This document shows positions 50,392-60,185 of a stretch of DNA of 64,000 nucleotides, in pieces. This stretch comes from an uncultured Prevotellaceae bacterium (GTDB lineage Bacteria; Bacteroidota; Bacteroidia; Bacteroidales; Bacteroidaceae). The DNA lies in NCBI GenBank assembly GCA_947167515.1, contig CAMVIM010000008.1, positions 60,463-124,462 on the forward strand. The letters run 5' to 3'. Numbering within the stretch: the first letter of the stretch is position 1; the number at the start of each line of letters is the position of its first letter. The translations under genes were made by a program, and so were the position numbers. Below the pieces are notes generated by a model that was not told the origin of the DNA, did not search any database, and saw nothing but the letters and a program-made list of their open reading frames with translations.

Positions 50392-52119
50392 ATGAAGAGA
50401 ATCCCGTTTATTGTCTTGGTGAATTTGATACCACTGCTTCTCACGGCTCAGCCACGTTTGGAATATCGCGGCAATAGTTCTGCAAGGATTGTTGCCAACG
50501 GAAAACCCATGCTGATGATTGGTGGTGAGCTGGGTAACTCGTCTGCCTCGATGCCTGAGGATGTGAAGCGCACCTTCTCTCATCTTCACAAGATGGGGCT
50601 TAACACGGTGCTCGTTCCGCTTTCGTGGGAACTAATTGAAGCTCAGGAGGGCACATTCGACATGAGTTCACTCGATGTTATCCTGGCAGAGGCAAGGCGC
50701 AATGAGTTGAAAGTTGTGCTGCTATGGTTTGGCGCATGGAAAAACTCTATGAGTTGCTATGCGCCTGAGTGGTTCAAACGCAATGTGAAACGATTCCCAC
50801 GTGCTCATACACCAGAGGGGAAACCTCTGGAGGAGGCTTCTTCGCTGAGTAAGAATGTGCTGGAGGCTGACAAACGCGCTTTCTGCCGCATCATGGAGCA
50901 TTTGCGTGATTATGATGCTCAAGAGCAGACGGTTGTGATGGTGCAGGTGGAGAATGAGATAGGCATGATTGAGGTGCCGCGCGACTATTCGGCTGATGCC
51001 ACACGTATGTATCAAAGTGCTGTGCCCAAGCAGCTGACTGACTATCTGAAACAGCATCAGAAGTCACTGCACCCCTATCTGAAAGAGAAGTGGCAGCCGC
51101 AGGCAAAAGCGGATGCAAATTGGCCTCAGTTATTTGGCGATGACATCTATGCGGAGGAGATTTTTCAGACATGGACTTATGCCACCTACGTGGAGCAGAT
51201 AGCCAAGGCTGGGCGCGGGATTTACAACTTGCCGATGTACGTCAATGTTGCGTTGAATAGCCGAGGCCGCAAACCTGGCCAATATCCGTCAGGCGGACCT
51301 TTGGCTCATCTCATTGACCTCTGGCATTGTGGTGCTCCGTCCGTTGATGTGTTGGGTGTTGACATCTACGACAAGGGCATCAAGTCATGGCTGTCAAAAT
51401 ACCATCTGCCCAACAATCCGCTCTTCGTTCCGGAAATACGACTGGAGGACAAGGACGCCGTGTATGCACTCTACGCTTTTGGCCATCATGGAGCGATGGG
51501 GTTCTGTCCGTTCAGCATCGAGGATTATCCGCTCACTACAGCAGCCAGAGCCAACGACTGGAAGCAGATGGACCTCTCGCAGGATGACCAACTCAATGCC
51601 TTCACGTCAGTCGGTTCATCGCGTTCCCCGCTTGTTGCGTCCTACCAGTTGTTGCGTCAGGCAGAACCCCTGATTCTTGAGCGGCAAGGCACAAAAGACA
51701 TGGATGCCGTACTCCTTGATCATGAACAGCGAGAAGCAGAAATCATCACTCCCGATGGGGTTCGACTCACCGTTAAGCACAGTTACACCCTCGGATGGGA
51801 GCCTGGTGCTAAAGATGCAGAATGGCCCGAAACTGCCTGCATCATTCTCCGTCTTGGCAAAGAAGATTATCTGGTCATAGGGAGTGGGGTGGTGGTCACC
51901 TTTTCTCCAGCAGAATCGTCAGCCACATGGCAGAAAGGCGATGAGTGTATAGGATTGGCCAAGTGTGAGGAGGTGAGCATTGTTGATGGCAAACAACACG
52001 TGGTTCGCCATCTCAACGGCGACCAAACCCATCAAGGCCGTCATGTCCGCATCCCCGTCGGAGTGTTTCAGATACAGCATTTCAAATTGTATAGATACTC
52101 AGCCTCTTCGGTTTCATGA
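50392..52119 (+). CDS. GH35-like glycoside hydrolase with DUF5597 tail
   Basis: A 575-residue exported enzyme (signal peptide MKRIPFIVLVNLIPLLLTAQ). A GH-A barrel of beta-galactosidase GH35 type fills about 20-370: GGELGNSSASMPEDVKRTF, LVPLSWELIEAQEGTFD, the acid/base glutamate in VQVENEIGM, and a probable nucleophile glutamate in LFVPEIRLE. The C-terminal 150 residues match the beta-rich DUF5597 domain that accompanies such barrels. The substrate is probably a plant galactoside; this is inferred from family. Confidence 0.87.
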   Translation: MKRIPFIVLVNLIPLLLTAQPRLEYRGNSSARIVANGKPMLMIGGELGNSSASMPEDVKRTFSHLHKMGLNTVLVPLSWELIEAQEGTFDMSSLDVILAEARRNELKVVLLWFGAWKNSMSCYAPEWFKRNVKRFPRAHTPEGKPLEEASSLSKNVLEADKRAFCRIMEHLRDYDAQEQTVVMVQVENEIGMIEVPRDYSADATRMYQSAVPKQLTDYLKQHQKSLHPYLKEKWQPQAKADANWPQLFGDDIYAEEIFQTWTYATYVEQIAKAGRGIYNLPMYVNVALNSRGRKPGQYPSGGPLAHLIDLWHCGAPSVDVLGVDIYDKGIKSWLSKYHLPNNPLFVPEIRLEDKDAVYALYAFGHHGAMGFCPFSIEDYPLTTAARANDWKQMDLSQDDQLNAFTSVGSSRSPLVASYQLLRQAEPLILERQGTKDMDAVLLDHEQREAEIITPDGVRLTVKHSYTLGWEPGAKDAEWPETACIILRLGKEDYLVIGSGVVVTFSPAESSATWQKGDECIGLAKCEEVSIVDGKQHVVRHLNGDQTHQGRHVRIPVGVFQIQHFKLYRYSASSVS

Positions 52120-52204
52120 AGTGACAATTCTATCGCCGCATCCTTGGCTTGGAATGAGGAGTTAGTTGTAATGTATAGAAAGTTAGTTGCTAATATTCAA
52201 AAAG

Positions 52205-53551
52205 ATGAAAAGATTTTTTTATGTTGTTGTAGCGTTTCTGTTTACAGCTATAAGCATTTAGGCACAGAAGATTGATGCAAGGCTGACCGCCTTGTTGTCA
52301 AGTAGCAATCGGGTGATGAGCGCCAATAAAGCATCACGGAGTATGGAGATGGACACTGCTGCCGTGAAGAATGAAATCAACGTGAACTTTCATAGCGACT
52401 GCACGGTAAAGAGCTTTAGTGTTATCGCCATGTTGAAGGACGGTGTCGTGTGTCCTACAGAAAGGTTGCAGATGCTTGGAGTGAAGATAAGGGATGTGAT
52501 AGGCCGCATGCTCATTCTCACCGTTCCTGCCGAGAGTCTGTTGACCCTTGATGACATTGACGAGATAGAAAGCGTCAGTGCTGACCAAATGAATCAGATC
52601 ATGAACAACATTGCCCGTGAGAAAAGCAGGGTGACGGAGGTTGCCACTCCTGAGAAGGCACAACAGCACAACCTGCCACAGGCATACACCGGTAAGGGCG
52701 TGCTGGTAGGCCTCGTTGACACGGGCATCGACTTCAACCACGCTGCCTTCCGCAACCCCGACGGCTCCACACGCATCAAGCTGGCGATGAAGATTGTTTC
52801 TGGTGAATTGAAAGTATATACCACTCCTGAAGAGATAGCGGCCCTGACAAGCGACAGAACCGACGAGTCGCATGGCACACACGTTGCGGGAATAGCGGCA
52901 GGAAGCTTTATCGAGGGCCTCAACAGGCAGGGCGTGGCGCCCGAAGCAGACCTGATGCTCTGCGGCCTGGGAACTTACCTCTATGAATCGGAAATCCTGA
53001 CGGCCATAACGAAGATGTTTGACTATGCCAAGGAACAGGGCATGCCCTGTGTGGTCAACGCCAGCATGGGCAACGTCAGCGATTTCCACGACGGCACATC
53101 AACGGCAGTAGTGCGTGGACTGCGGGAGTACTATCAGACGGAAGACGATTGGAAAGGCAGAATCGGCGTCTTCTCTGCAGGCAACTCCGGAGATGCCCAT
53201 GCTGCTATCTACTCCGTTCTGCCAGAAGCCGACAGCGACCTCACCTATGATGATGTGCGCAGCCTCATACGCGAGACCAGTTACAACGATGAATACACCA
53301 CCAATCCCTATCTCATTCCTTCATGGGACGTCATTCAGGCAGGTGCCGGTAAGATAGATGCCCTTGCAGGACTCGAAAAGCTCGTCGGCACCACCGCCAT
53401 CCAGATGGTAGGCGAAGACGGCCCTCGCCATGCAACCCCTGCCACCATGCATGACGTTGACGGCAACTGCTACAACACCCTCGGTCAGCGTGTAAGCAAG
53501 AACACGAAAGGCATCGTCATCTACAAGGGCAAGTTGTATGTCAATCCGTAA
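52205..53551 (+). pseudogene. decayed S8-family (subtilisin-like) peptidase
   Basis: A broken secreted subtilase. ATG 52205 encodes a signal peptide (FFYVVVAFLFTAISI) cut by an in-frame TAG at 52259-52261; the frame then continues AQKIDARLTALL in register. The catalytic Asp (GLVDTGIDFNHA) and His (ESHGTHVAGI) are present, as is SAGNSGD, but the GTSMAxP serine block is missing: sequence jumps from AHAAIYS to LTYDDVRSLIRET, losing roughly 150 residues near 53210. The C-terminus (YNTLGQRVSKNTKGIVIYKGK) is the usual Bacteroidales surface-sorting-like tail. An internal start could make an inactive cytosolic fragment. Confidence 0.85.
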
Positions 53552-53595
53552 CTCGACTCTACTATTGCAAGTTTCAGTTCGGCAACTTCTATCTT

Positions 53596-54744
53596 TTACT
53601 TCAAATTCTTTCTGAAGAACTCCTCCAGCTTGTCCCAGGGAATCATGTTCTTGGGCTGACCCTTGCCTGCTTTCTCCTCGTAGCCGCCATCGTAGAGGTC
53701 GCAGTGTGAGGCATCAGGTATGATGAGCAGCTCTTTGTTTTCGGGGTTGGGGTTGGGCTCACCCACAAACTTGTAGCCTTCTGCCTTCCCATCTACCATA
53801 TAGTGATAGGCTGCCTCGCCAAAGTAGCGCGAGTGGGCATCGGCACCGTGCATCACAAGAACGGCAGAGCGGATTTCGTTGATGTAGTAGAGGAAACGGC
53901 TGTTGGAATATGCCTGTGTACCAATGACGCGCCAACCGTCGTTCGAGTTGCCAGAACGCTTATGATAACCGCGTTCTGTTTTGTAGTAATCATAATAATC
54001 ATGAACGAAACGTGGTGCTTGAGGTGGCACTGTATCCAGCACACCGCCAGCCATCGCCATCGGGTCGTCCAGACGTTGTTTGGAAAGTTTCTCACGGGCG
54101 GTATGACGAGCTTCCTCCACATCGAACGCATCGTTGTAGTCGTTACCGCTGACACGCGTCATGTCGTACATCGTAGAGGCTACGGTAGCCTTGATGCGAG
54201 TGTCGGCAGCGGCTGCATTGAGGGCGATGCCTCCCCAACCGCAGATGCCGATGATGCCAATTTTTTCGGCATCCACATTCTCCTGCTTCGACAGGAAATC
54301 GACAGCAGCCATAAAGTCCTCTGTGTTGATGTCGGGCGAAGCCGTTCGACGCGGTTCACCACTGCTCTCACCCGTATAGGAAGGGTCGAAAGCCAGCGTC
54401 ACGAAACCACGCTCAGCCATCTTCATCGCATAGAGTCCACTCGACTGCTCCTTCACGGCTCCAAAGGGACCACTGACGGCGATAGCAGGCAATTTTTCAC
54501 TTTTCACATTTCCCTTTTCACTCGCCACAGGCGTGTACATATCAGCAGCTAATATCAGCCCATACTGGGTCTTAAATGTCACCTTCTTGTGGCTAACCTT
54601 CTCACTCAGCGGGAACACCTTGTCCCACTCCTGTGTCAATTCCAATTTCTGTTCCATGTCGTTCTCTGTAGTTTGTTTGTTACTGTTGGTGCAACTTGCC
54701 AGCATTCCGCCCAGCAGCATTGCGAAAAATAACACTTTTTTCAT
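53596..54744 (-). CDS. alpha/beta-hydrolase lipoprotein
   Basis: A 382-residue lipoprotein (lipobox MLASC) with an alpha/beta-hydrolase fold of the dienelactone-hydrolase/YcjY group. The nucleophile elbow reads GICGWGG, with Cys where many hydrolases have Ser. A late DASHCDLYD supplies the histidine, and HGADAHSRYFGE the acid region. At about residues 77-88 the sequence SEKGNVKSEKLP is read from a simple ttcacttttcac repeat like those between genes, an in-frame insertion. It is the last gene of a short minus-strand operon, overlapping the flavoprotein gene by four bases. Confidence 0.82.
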   Translation of the reverse strand: MKKVLFFAMLLGGMLASCTNSNKQTTENDMEQKLELTQEWDKVFPLSEKVSHKKVTFKTQYGLILAADMYTPVASEKGNVKSEKLPAIAVSGPFGAVKEQSSGLYAMKMAERGFVTLAFDPSYTGESSGEPRRTASPDINTEDFMAAVDFLSKQENVDAEKIGIIGICGWGGIALNAAAADTRIKATVASTMYDMTRVSGNDYNDAFDVEEARHTAREKLSKQRLDDPMAMAGGVLDTVPPQAPRFVHDYYDYYKTERGYHKRSGNSNDGWRVIGTQAYSNSRFLYYINEIRSAVLVMHGADAHSRYFGEAAYHYMVDGKAEGYKFVGEPNPNPENKELLIIPDASHCDLYDGGYEEKAGKGQPKNMIPWDKLEEFFRKNLK

Positions 54745-55277
54745 ATCTTCTTTCCTAATTCAAAAGCCTCTTGTAGTTTCGGGTTTCCTTCTATCTCGCG
54801 AGCTTCATTCACGCCTCCGCAGAAAAGTGTACCGGCCAAACGACTTTTTGGATAGCAGTCTATCCAACCAGTCAGTCCTGTCTCTGCACGCTTCGGAGTC
54901 TGCTCTTCATCTTCAGCAGCCGTGGTCAGCAGATAGACATCACGAAACGCATAATCCTGTTCGTACATTGCATTCATGCGGTCTATGAGGGTCTTCATCT
55001 GTCCACTCATCTCATAATAATAAATAGGTGTAGCCCAACAAACCACATCGGCTTTCATCACCTTCGCCATGATGTCGTTCACATCATCATTGATGACACA
55101 ACGTCCCAACTTTTGGCAACCGAAGCAGCCTCTGCAAAACTGGATATTTTTTCCGACGAGAGAAATCTTCTCCACCTCGTTACCGGCAGTCTTAGCTCCT
55201 TCCACAAACTGGTCAGCGAGCATGTCGCTGTTTGAGCCTCGTCTGAGGCTCGTAGAAATTACAATTACTTTTTTCAT
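54741..55277 (-). CDS. NADPH-dependent FMN reductase/flavodoxin-fold protein
   Basis: A 178-residue flavoprotein: ISTSLRRGSNSDMLADQF is the FMN phosphate loop, CRGCFGCQKLGRC a cysteine pattern common in this family, and TPIYYYEMSGQMKTLIDRM the isoalloxazine strand. The start at 55277 (MKKVIVISTS) is preferred to one seven codons earlier. It is the first gene of an operon with the alpha/beta hydrolase. Electron partner unknown. Confidence 0.87.
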   Translation of the reverse strand: MKKVIVISTSLRRGSNSDMLADQFVEGAKTAGNEVEKISLVGKNIQFCRGCFGCQKLGRCVINDDVNDIMAKVMKADVVCWATPIYYYEMSGQMKTLIDRMNAMYEQDYAFRDVYLLTTAAEDEEQTPKRAETGLTGWIDCYPKSRLAGTLFCGGVNEAREIEGNPKLQEAFELGKKI

Positions 55278-55419
55278 GTTGTTTCTTATAATGTCCAACC
55301 ATTGTCTCCATGATCATCTATCCGCTACTTTCGCAAGCTTCAGTCAATACTAATTTACTTCGCTGCAATCCAACAACCGACAACCATCAGGATTGATGGA
55401 AGTCATCATATTGGCGACA

Positions 55420-55427
55420 AAGGTACG
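55420..55427 (-). promoter_or_regulatory. -7 element of the flavoprotein operon
   Basis: TACCTTTG on the minus strand, giving a leader of about 140 bases. Confidence 0.6.
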
Positions 55428-55503
55428 AAAAGAAAAACAAAAACGAAAACAATATGGGGACAAAAGGCTTATAATGTCTTACAGTCTTATACCTTTTTCC
55501 CTT

Positions 55504-55956
55504 TTATTTCAGTGAATGATAGGTAGCATCGTCCACTGGCTCGCACCACTCATTAGATGCTCCCTCCTGCACATCTTTATGATATGTCAGGTGCTGGAAC
55601 CAAGAGTCTTTCTGTGCGCCATGCCAGTGCTTCACCTCTGCAGGGATGGCGATGACGGTGCCGGGAGTCATCTCAACGGGAGCCTTTCCCCATTCCTGAT
55701 ACCAGCCACGACCTGCAACACAAATCAACACCTGCACCTGCTTGTGGTGGATGTGCCAGTTGTTGCGGCAACCAGGCTCGAAGGTCACATTCATAACACC
55801 ACCACCGACATCTGCCAGATAACTCTGACCGATGAAATACTTTCCGTAAGGATTGGGTTCGCCCTTGGGCCATGGAGAGTTCAAAGACTCAAACGTCTGA
55901 CTGTTCATTGTTATCATCGTGATTGTTGCGATAAAAAATAAAACGATTCTTTTCAT
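55504..55956 (-). CDS. secreted cupin-domain protein
   Basis: A 150-residue single-domain cupin with a short signal-like N-terminus (IVLFFIATITMITMNSQ). The metal motif is NNWHIHHKQVQVLICVAGRGWYQEWG, with two histidines before and one after (KHWHG). The sequence DVQEGASNEWCEPVDD ends it, as in cupins encoded beside aldo-keto reductases. It is the last gene of a four-gene operon. Confidence 0.87.
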   Translation of the reverse strand: MKRIVLFFIATITMITMNSQTFESLNSPWPKGEPNPYGKYFIGQSYLADVGGGVMNVTFEPGCRNNWHIHHKQVQVLICVAGRGWYQEWGKAPVEMTPGTVIAIPAEVKHWHGAQKDSWFQHLTYHKDVQEGASNEWCEPVDDATYHSLK

Positions 55957-55957
55957 A

Positions 55958-56803
55958 TCATCCGTAATTTGAAATCAGATATTTCACAAACTGTGGGTCA
56001 CCGAAGTTGATGGTGCCCGTGTCGTGCTGGTTCATCTGAGCAATCTGAGCCATGTCGGCATCGCTCAGCGTAAAGTTGAAGATGTCGAAGTTCTGCGCCA
56101 TACGTTCTTTGTGGCTCGACTTAGGAATGGCAACGATACCACGCTGGGTGAGCCAACGAAGGGCTACCTGGGCAGCACTCTTACCATACTTCGCTCCGAT
56201 GGCAGTCAGCGCCTCGCTTTTCACAATACCATCAACGCCCTGTCCGCCAAGTGGCCCCCATGCCATGACCTTTGTTCCAAACTCTGCATGAATCGGCTCG
56301 ATGCCCGTCTGCTGGATGAGCGTGTTGCACTGCAGCTGGTTCACCATCGGCTTCACCTCCACATAGTGAGCAAAGTCGAAGAAACGTCCTGCCTGGAAAT
56401 TGCTCACACCGATGGCACGCACCTTGCCTGCACGATAGGCTTTCTCCATCGCTCGCCATGTGCCGAACACATCGCCATAGGCCTGATGGATGAGCAGCAG
56501 GTCGATATACTCCGTCTGCAACTTGCGCAGACTCTCATCGATGCTCTTGGCAGCCTTTTCCTCGCCATTGTTCGATATCCACACCTTCGTCACGAGGAAC
56601 AAGTCCTCGCGCTTCAGTCCACTCTTGCGCCAGGCATTGCCAACACCCTCCTCATTCTGGTAGGCCTGTGCCGTATCAATCAGGCGATAGCCTACACTTA
56701 ATGCATCACTCACGCAACGCTCACACTCTTCAGGGCTTACGAGAAACACACCGTAGCCCAATGTCGGCATCTTGACACCGTTTGATAATGTAATGTACTC
56801 CAT
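55958..56803 (-). CDS. aldo/keto reductase
   Basis: A 281-residue NADPH-dependent barrel enzyme reducing carbonyls. Catalytic Asp and Tyr in LIDTAQAYQNEE, Lys in LVTKVWI, His in LLIHQAYG; IPKSSHKERMAQN binds the cofactor. It is one base from the genes on either side. Confidence 0.93.
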   Translation of the reverse strand: MEYITLSNGVKMPTLGYGVFLVSPEECERCVSDALSVGYRLIDTAQAYQNEEGVGNAWRKSGLKREDLFLVTKVWISNNGEEKAAKSIDESLRKLQTEYIDLLLIHQAYGDVFGTWRAMEKAYRAGKVRAIGVSNFQAGRFFDFAHYVEVKPMVNQLQCNTLIQQTGIEPIHAEFGTKVMAWGPLGGQGVDGIVKSEALTAIGAKYGKSAAQVALRWLTQRGIVAIPKSSHKERMAQNFDIFNFTLSDADMAQIAQMNQHDTGTINFGDPQFVKYLISNYG

Positions 56804-56804
56804 A

Positions 56805-57407
56805 TTATTTCAATCCATTAATCCATTTCTCCACTTTCGCTTTTTCTGTGCGTACCTCGTGCCCATAGATGCTGAAGCCTTTTGTGACGTTGGCACCAGG
56901 GAAAGCTTTCTTCACATCCTCTACGCAGTTAGCCAGCCCACTGCCTTCGTGAGTGGTGAAGGGAATGACGGTCTTGCCCTTCAGATCGTTGGCGTGTTTC
57001 TTGAAGAACGTGAACATCACTCGTGGATAGGTTCCCCACCACACAGGACCACCGATGAAAACGGTGTCGTACTTTGAAAGGTCCACGTCTCCTTCATACT
57101 CGGGAAGTTCACCATTATTAGTCTCTTCTTTCGCCAGATTGGTGAGTTGGTTATAGGCCATACCGTCGTACTTATGTGTCACGATTTCAAACTGCTCTGC
57201 ACCAGTCAGCTCAGTGATATAGTCTGCCACAATTTTTGTATTGCCCACCGCGATATTTCCTACTGAGTAGTTGTCTCCTGCATGTGAGAAGAACACTACA
57301 ACTGCCTTTCCGTCTTTGTTCATTTCTTTCTCTTGTTTAGCGCCGCCACTGCATGCTGTTGATACGAGCAGTGCCAAAGCGGCTGTGATGATACTTTTGA
57401 TATTCAT
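56805..57407 (-). CDS. flavodoxin-like lipoprotein
   Basis: A 200-residue protein with lipobox STACS and a flavodoxin fold: VVFFSHAGDNYSVGNI is the phosphate loop, FIGGPVWWGTYPRVMFTF the flavin-stacking loop, and FTTHEGSGLANCVEDV the third. Lipidated flavodoxins of this kind are probably periplasmic redox proteins. Confidence 0.88.
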   Translation of the reverse strand: MNIKSIITAALALLVSTACSGGAKQEKEMNKDGKAVVVFFSHAGDNYSVGNIAVGNTKIVADYITELTGAEQFEIVTHKYDGMAYNQLTNLAKEETNNGELPEYEGDVDLSKYDTVFIGGPVWWGTYPRVMFTFFKKHANDLKGKTVIPFTTHEGSGLANCVEDVKKAFPGANVTKGFSIYGHEVRTEKAKVEKWINGLK

Positions 57408-57408
57408 T

Positions 57409-57972
57409 TTATATACTCTTTATAAACTTTGCAGGGTTGCCGCCAACGATAGTGTTGGGAGCAACATCTTTTGTAACTACAGCGCCGGCAGCCACTATGG
57501 CATTTTCGCCTATGGTAACACCTGGGCAAATCGTGACATTCATGCCTATCCAGGCGTTCTTCTTGATAGTCACCTTACCGTAGGTGTACTTGGTATGTCG
57601 CTCGTTAAAGTCGTGGTTGATAGTTGCTATTCTGACTCCCGGAGCAACCTGCACGCCGTCCTCAAACTCTATGCCGCCTGATGCACTGAGTATTGCCGAG
57701 TGGTTGATAAACACACCTTTACCCATCTTCACCCTATTGCCGAAGTCACAGATGAAAGGTGTGAGGATTCTCACATCGTCCAGTTTGCGTCCAAACAGCT
57801 CTTCCAGTTCCTCCACATAAGTGGGGTCATTGGGCATCTTGGCATTAGCTTTTGCACACAGCACACGTGCACGCATCATCTCGTCTATGGCCTCCATGAA
57901 ATACGACTCCCTGACATCAGTAGGGCCGCCCTTCGCCATCAATTCAAAAACATAACCTTTTGGATATTTCAT
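57409..57972 (-). CDS. sugar O-acetyltransferase, left-handed beta-helix
   Basis: A 187-residue hexapeptide-repeat enzyme of the maltose/galactoside acetyltransferase family. The N-terminal Mac-type helix is followed by repeats FGNRVKMGKGVFINHSAILSA and the catalytic His in IATINHDFNERH, ending KDVAPNTIVGGNPAKFIK. It is the first gene of the operon. Confidence 0.93.
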   Translation of the reverse strand: MKYPKGYVFELMAKGGPTDVRESYFMEAIDEMMRARVLCAKANAKMPNDPTYVEELEELFGRKLDDVRILTPFICDFGNRVKMGKGVFINHSAILSASGGIEFEDGVQVAPGVRIATINHDFNERHTKYTYGKVTIKKNAWIGMNVTICPGVTIGENAIVAAGAVVTKDVAPNTIVGGNPAKFIKSI

Positions 57973-58094
57973 AACTTTAAATGTTTAATGTTTAAATTCT
58001 GGGTGCAATGATGCGATTAAGCGAGGGCAGAACTAAACTCGTTTAAGTTATGCCGAGCGTGAGCATCTTCGCAGTGTGATCCTGAATCACGGTG

Positions 58095-58102
58095 CAAAGT
58101 TA
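58095..58102 (-). promoter_or_regulatory. -7 element of the acetyltransferase operon
   Basis: TAACTTTG on the minus strand. The divergent AraC gene has TATCTTCG at 58191-58198, so the interval between them holds two facing promoters. Confidence 0.6.
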
Positions 58103-58216
58103 CGATAATTAACAGATAGGTTTGTTTCACAAATTGCATCACGATTTTCACTTTTTGCAGAAAATATTCGTTTATATCTGAAATAGTGAGTATCTTCGCA
58201 GTCCAAAGAGAACGAT

Positions 58217-59044
58217 ATGAAAGCAGATTTTCAATACTCCACAGACTTCCAAGGGATGAATGCCCATGAGTTGAGCCACACCTGCATGCACCTGCTCTGC
58301 ATGGCTGGCGAAGGCAGCTTTGTGTTCAACGAGCGGTGCTACCATATCGTGAAGAACGACCTCGTGGTGATTCCGATGCCCGATAGAGTGAAGAACCTTG
58401 CGGCACATGCCGATTTGCAGGTGGAATGGTTTGCTGCCGATTACAAGTTCCTGCAGAACCTGCTACCATCGAATAACTATAGCATCGGGGGCAGTATTTC
58501 GCTGAATCAAGACCCAGTCATCAAACTCTCTGACGAACAGGCGCAACACCTGCTGGATGATTTCCATCGTCTGCGTGACCGTATGGGTGGCAGCCACATG
58601 CAGTTCTATCGGGAACTGATGGGCAGCCTTTGTCTGACAATGATGTACGACATCTTTGAGGTTCACGCCCAGCGTGATGCCACAGACACCCATTCCGACC
58701 GCACCGCCTACATCGTGAAGCAACTCATGGCTCTGCTTGCCACTGGCATCAGCCGGACAGAGCGCGATGTGAGCTACTATGCCGAGCGTTTGCATGTGTC
58801 GCCCAAGTATCTCTCCGCCACCATCAAGCGTGTGACGGGTCACAGTGTCACCTCCTACATCGACCGCCACACCATTCCCATACTTAAAGACTATCTGGCT
58901 GACGAACGCCTGTCGCTCACCCAAATCGCCGAACGCATGAACTTCGCCACGCTCTCCTATTTCAGTCGCTACTGCACCAAGCATCTCGGTCTGTCGCCCA
59001 GCGAATACCGCCAGAGTTTGCAACCGAAGTCACGATTGGATTAA
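58217..59044 (+). CDS. AraC-family transcriptional regulator
   Basis: A 275-residue regulator: an N-terminal cupin-type ligand domain, and two helix-turn-helices in the C-terminal 100 residues (SYYAERLHVSPKYLSATIKRV and LTQIAERMNFATLSYFSRYCTKHLG, then SPSEYRQ). It is divergent from the acetyltransferase/flavodoxin/reductase/cupin operon and probably controls it. Confidence 0.93.
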   Translation: MKADFQYSTDFQGMNAHELSHTCMHLLCMAGEGSFVFNERCYHIVKNDLVVIPMPDRVKNLAAHADLQVEWFAADYKFLQNLLPSNNYSIGGSISLNQDPVIKLSDEQAQHLLDDFHRLRDRMGGSHMQFYRELMGSLCLTMMYDIFEVHAQRDATDTHSDRTAYIVKQLMALLATGISRTERDVSYYAERLHVSPKYLSATIKRVTGHSVTSYIDRHTIPILKDYLADERLSLTQIAERMNFATLSYFSRYCTKHLGLSPSEYRQSLQPKSRLD

Positions 59045-59079
59045 TCCATGTCAGCTAAACAGGCTCTGTGTTATATTTC

Positions 59080-60183
59080 TTATAACACCACCTTTCTTCC
59101 GTTCTTGATATAGACACCCTTGGAAGGATTCTCGACCTTCACACCATTCAGGGTGTAATATGCTCCATCTTCCATACGATTACCATTGACGCTCTTGATG
59201 GCGGTCGTACCTGAAGTAAGCGAAAGTGTCACACTGATGTTGTTTTGGCCAGCCTTCAGGAATGTGTGGAGTTCGCTTTCTGACAGTCCGTCGATATGTC
59301 CCAAACGGGTATAGCTCCAAGAACTGCTGCCATAGAACAAACAGATGTTGCTGCCGTTATAGAGCACCACATCGCCAGGTTGGGCTGTCATCTGCTCGTT
59401 TTTCGTTGTCAGCGTTCTGCCCAATGAACCCCATATCTCAAAATTGTTATCATTGAGAGTTACCGTGATGGGTGCGTTCTGAAGAGCGGCAACCAACTCG
59501 CGCGTGGCATCATTATCGACCAGCGTTACACTCTTCGTTTGTCCTCCAATGGTGATATACATTTCTTTCATAGACGTTTGTTCTTCAGCAAAATTCAGCG
59601 TTTTAATCCAGTTTTGAATCAATGAGGTTCTATTGTTGCGATTCGAGTTGTTTATCCATAGTGCATTGCCCATCCATGTCGCATCGGGTAACAATCGCTT
59701 GGCATCATTCACCACTTGCGAGATGCCGCTGCTGGCACTCGACACAATCATCCCCACATGCTTTCCTGCCATTTGCGAAGCGTTTTGAAAGAGATAGGTC
59801 TGCATGATGGCAGCCATCTGGCTCCACCACAATGGCGTGACGATGATGACGTTCTGATAGTCGTCAAGCGATGTCGTCACAGGGTCTATGGCTGGATAGC
59901 TGCTGGCATTGTTGGGGTTCGCCTTGATGGCATTCAGCAACTGAGTGCCCAACGCATAATTGTTCGCCTCATATTTCAGCCCCTTCTCAGCAGGCTGAAT
60001 TTCCAGCACATCCGCCTCCATCTGACTGGTCAGCGTGTTCACTATCTCGCGGCAGTTGCCTGTGTAGCTGTAATACACAACTAATGTCTTGCCTACATTA
60101 GAAGGCACATCCGCTTTCACTTCATTGTCCGAGGAACAGCAACAGAACAGCATTGCAGTTAACAATAATAGAATTTGTTTCAT
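59080..60183 (-). CDS. flavodoxin-cyclophilin-like fusion lipoprotein
   Basis: A 367-residue lipoprotein (lipobox-like MLFCCC). Flavodoxin domain at about 30-195 (LVVYYSYTGNCREIVNTL, TPLWWSQMAAIMQTYLF), then a cyclophilin-like domain at about 200-310 (MYITIGGQTKSVTLVDNDATRELVAAL, GDVVLYNGSNICLFYG, YTRLGHIDG), then a tail of the Bacteroidales type (GAYYTLNGVKVENPSKGVYI). It pairs a redox and a cyclophilin-like module in one surface or periplasmic protein. Confidence 0.85.
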   Translation of the reverse strand: MKQILLLLTAMLFCCCSSDNEVKADVPSNVGKTLVVYYSYTGNCREIVNTLTSQMEADVLEIQPAEKGLKYEANNYALGTQLLNAIKANPNNASSYPAIDPVTTSLDDYQNVIIVTPLWWSQMAAIMQTYLFQNASQMAGKHVGMIVSSASSGISQVVNDAKRLLPDATWMGNALWINNSNRNNRTSLIQNWIKTLNFAEEQTSMKEMYITIGGQTKSVTLVDNDATRELVAALQNAPITVTLNDNNFEIWGSLGRTLTTKNEQMTAQPGDVVLYNGSNICLFYGSSSWSYTRLGHIDGLSESELHTFLKAGQNNISVTLSLTSGTTAIKSVNGNRMEDGAYYTLNGVKVENPSKGVYIKNGRKVVL

Positions 60184-60185
60184 CC

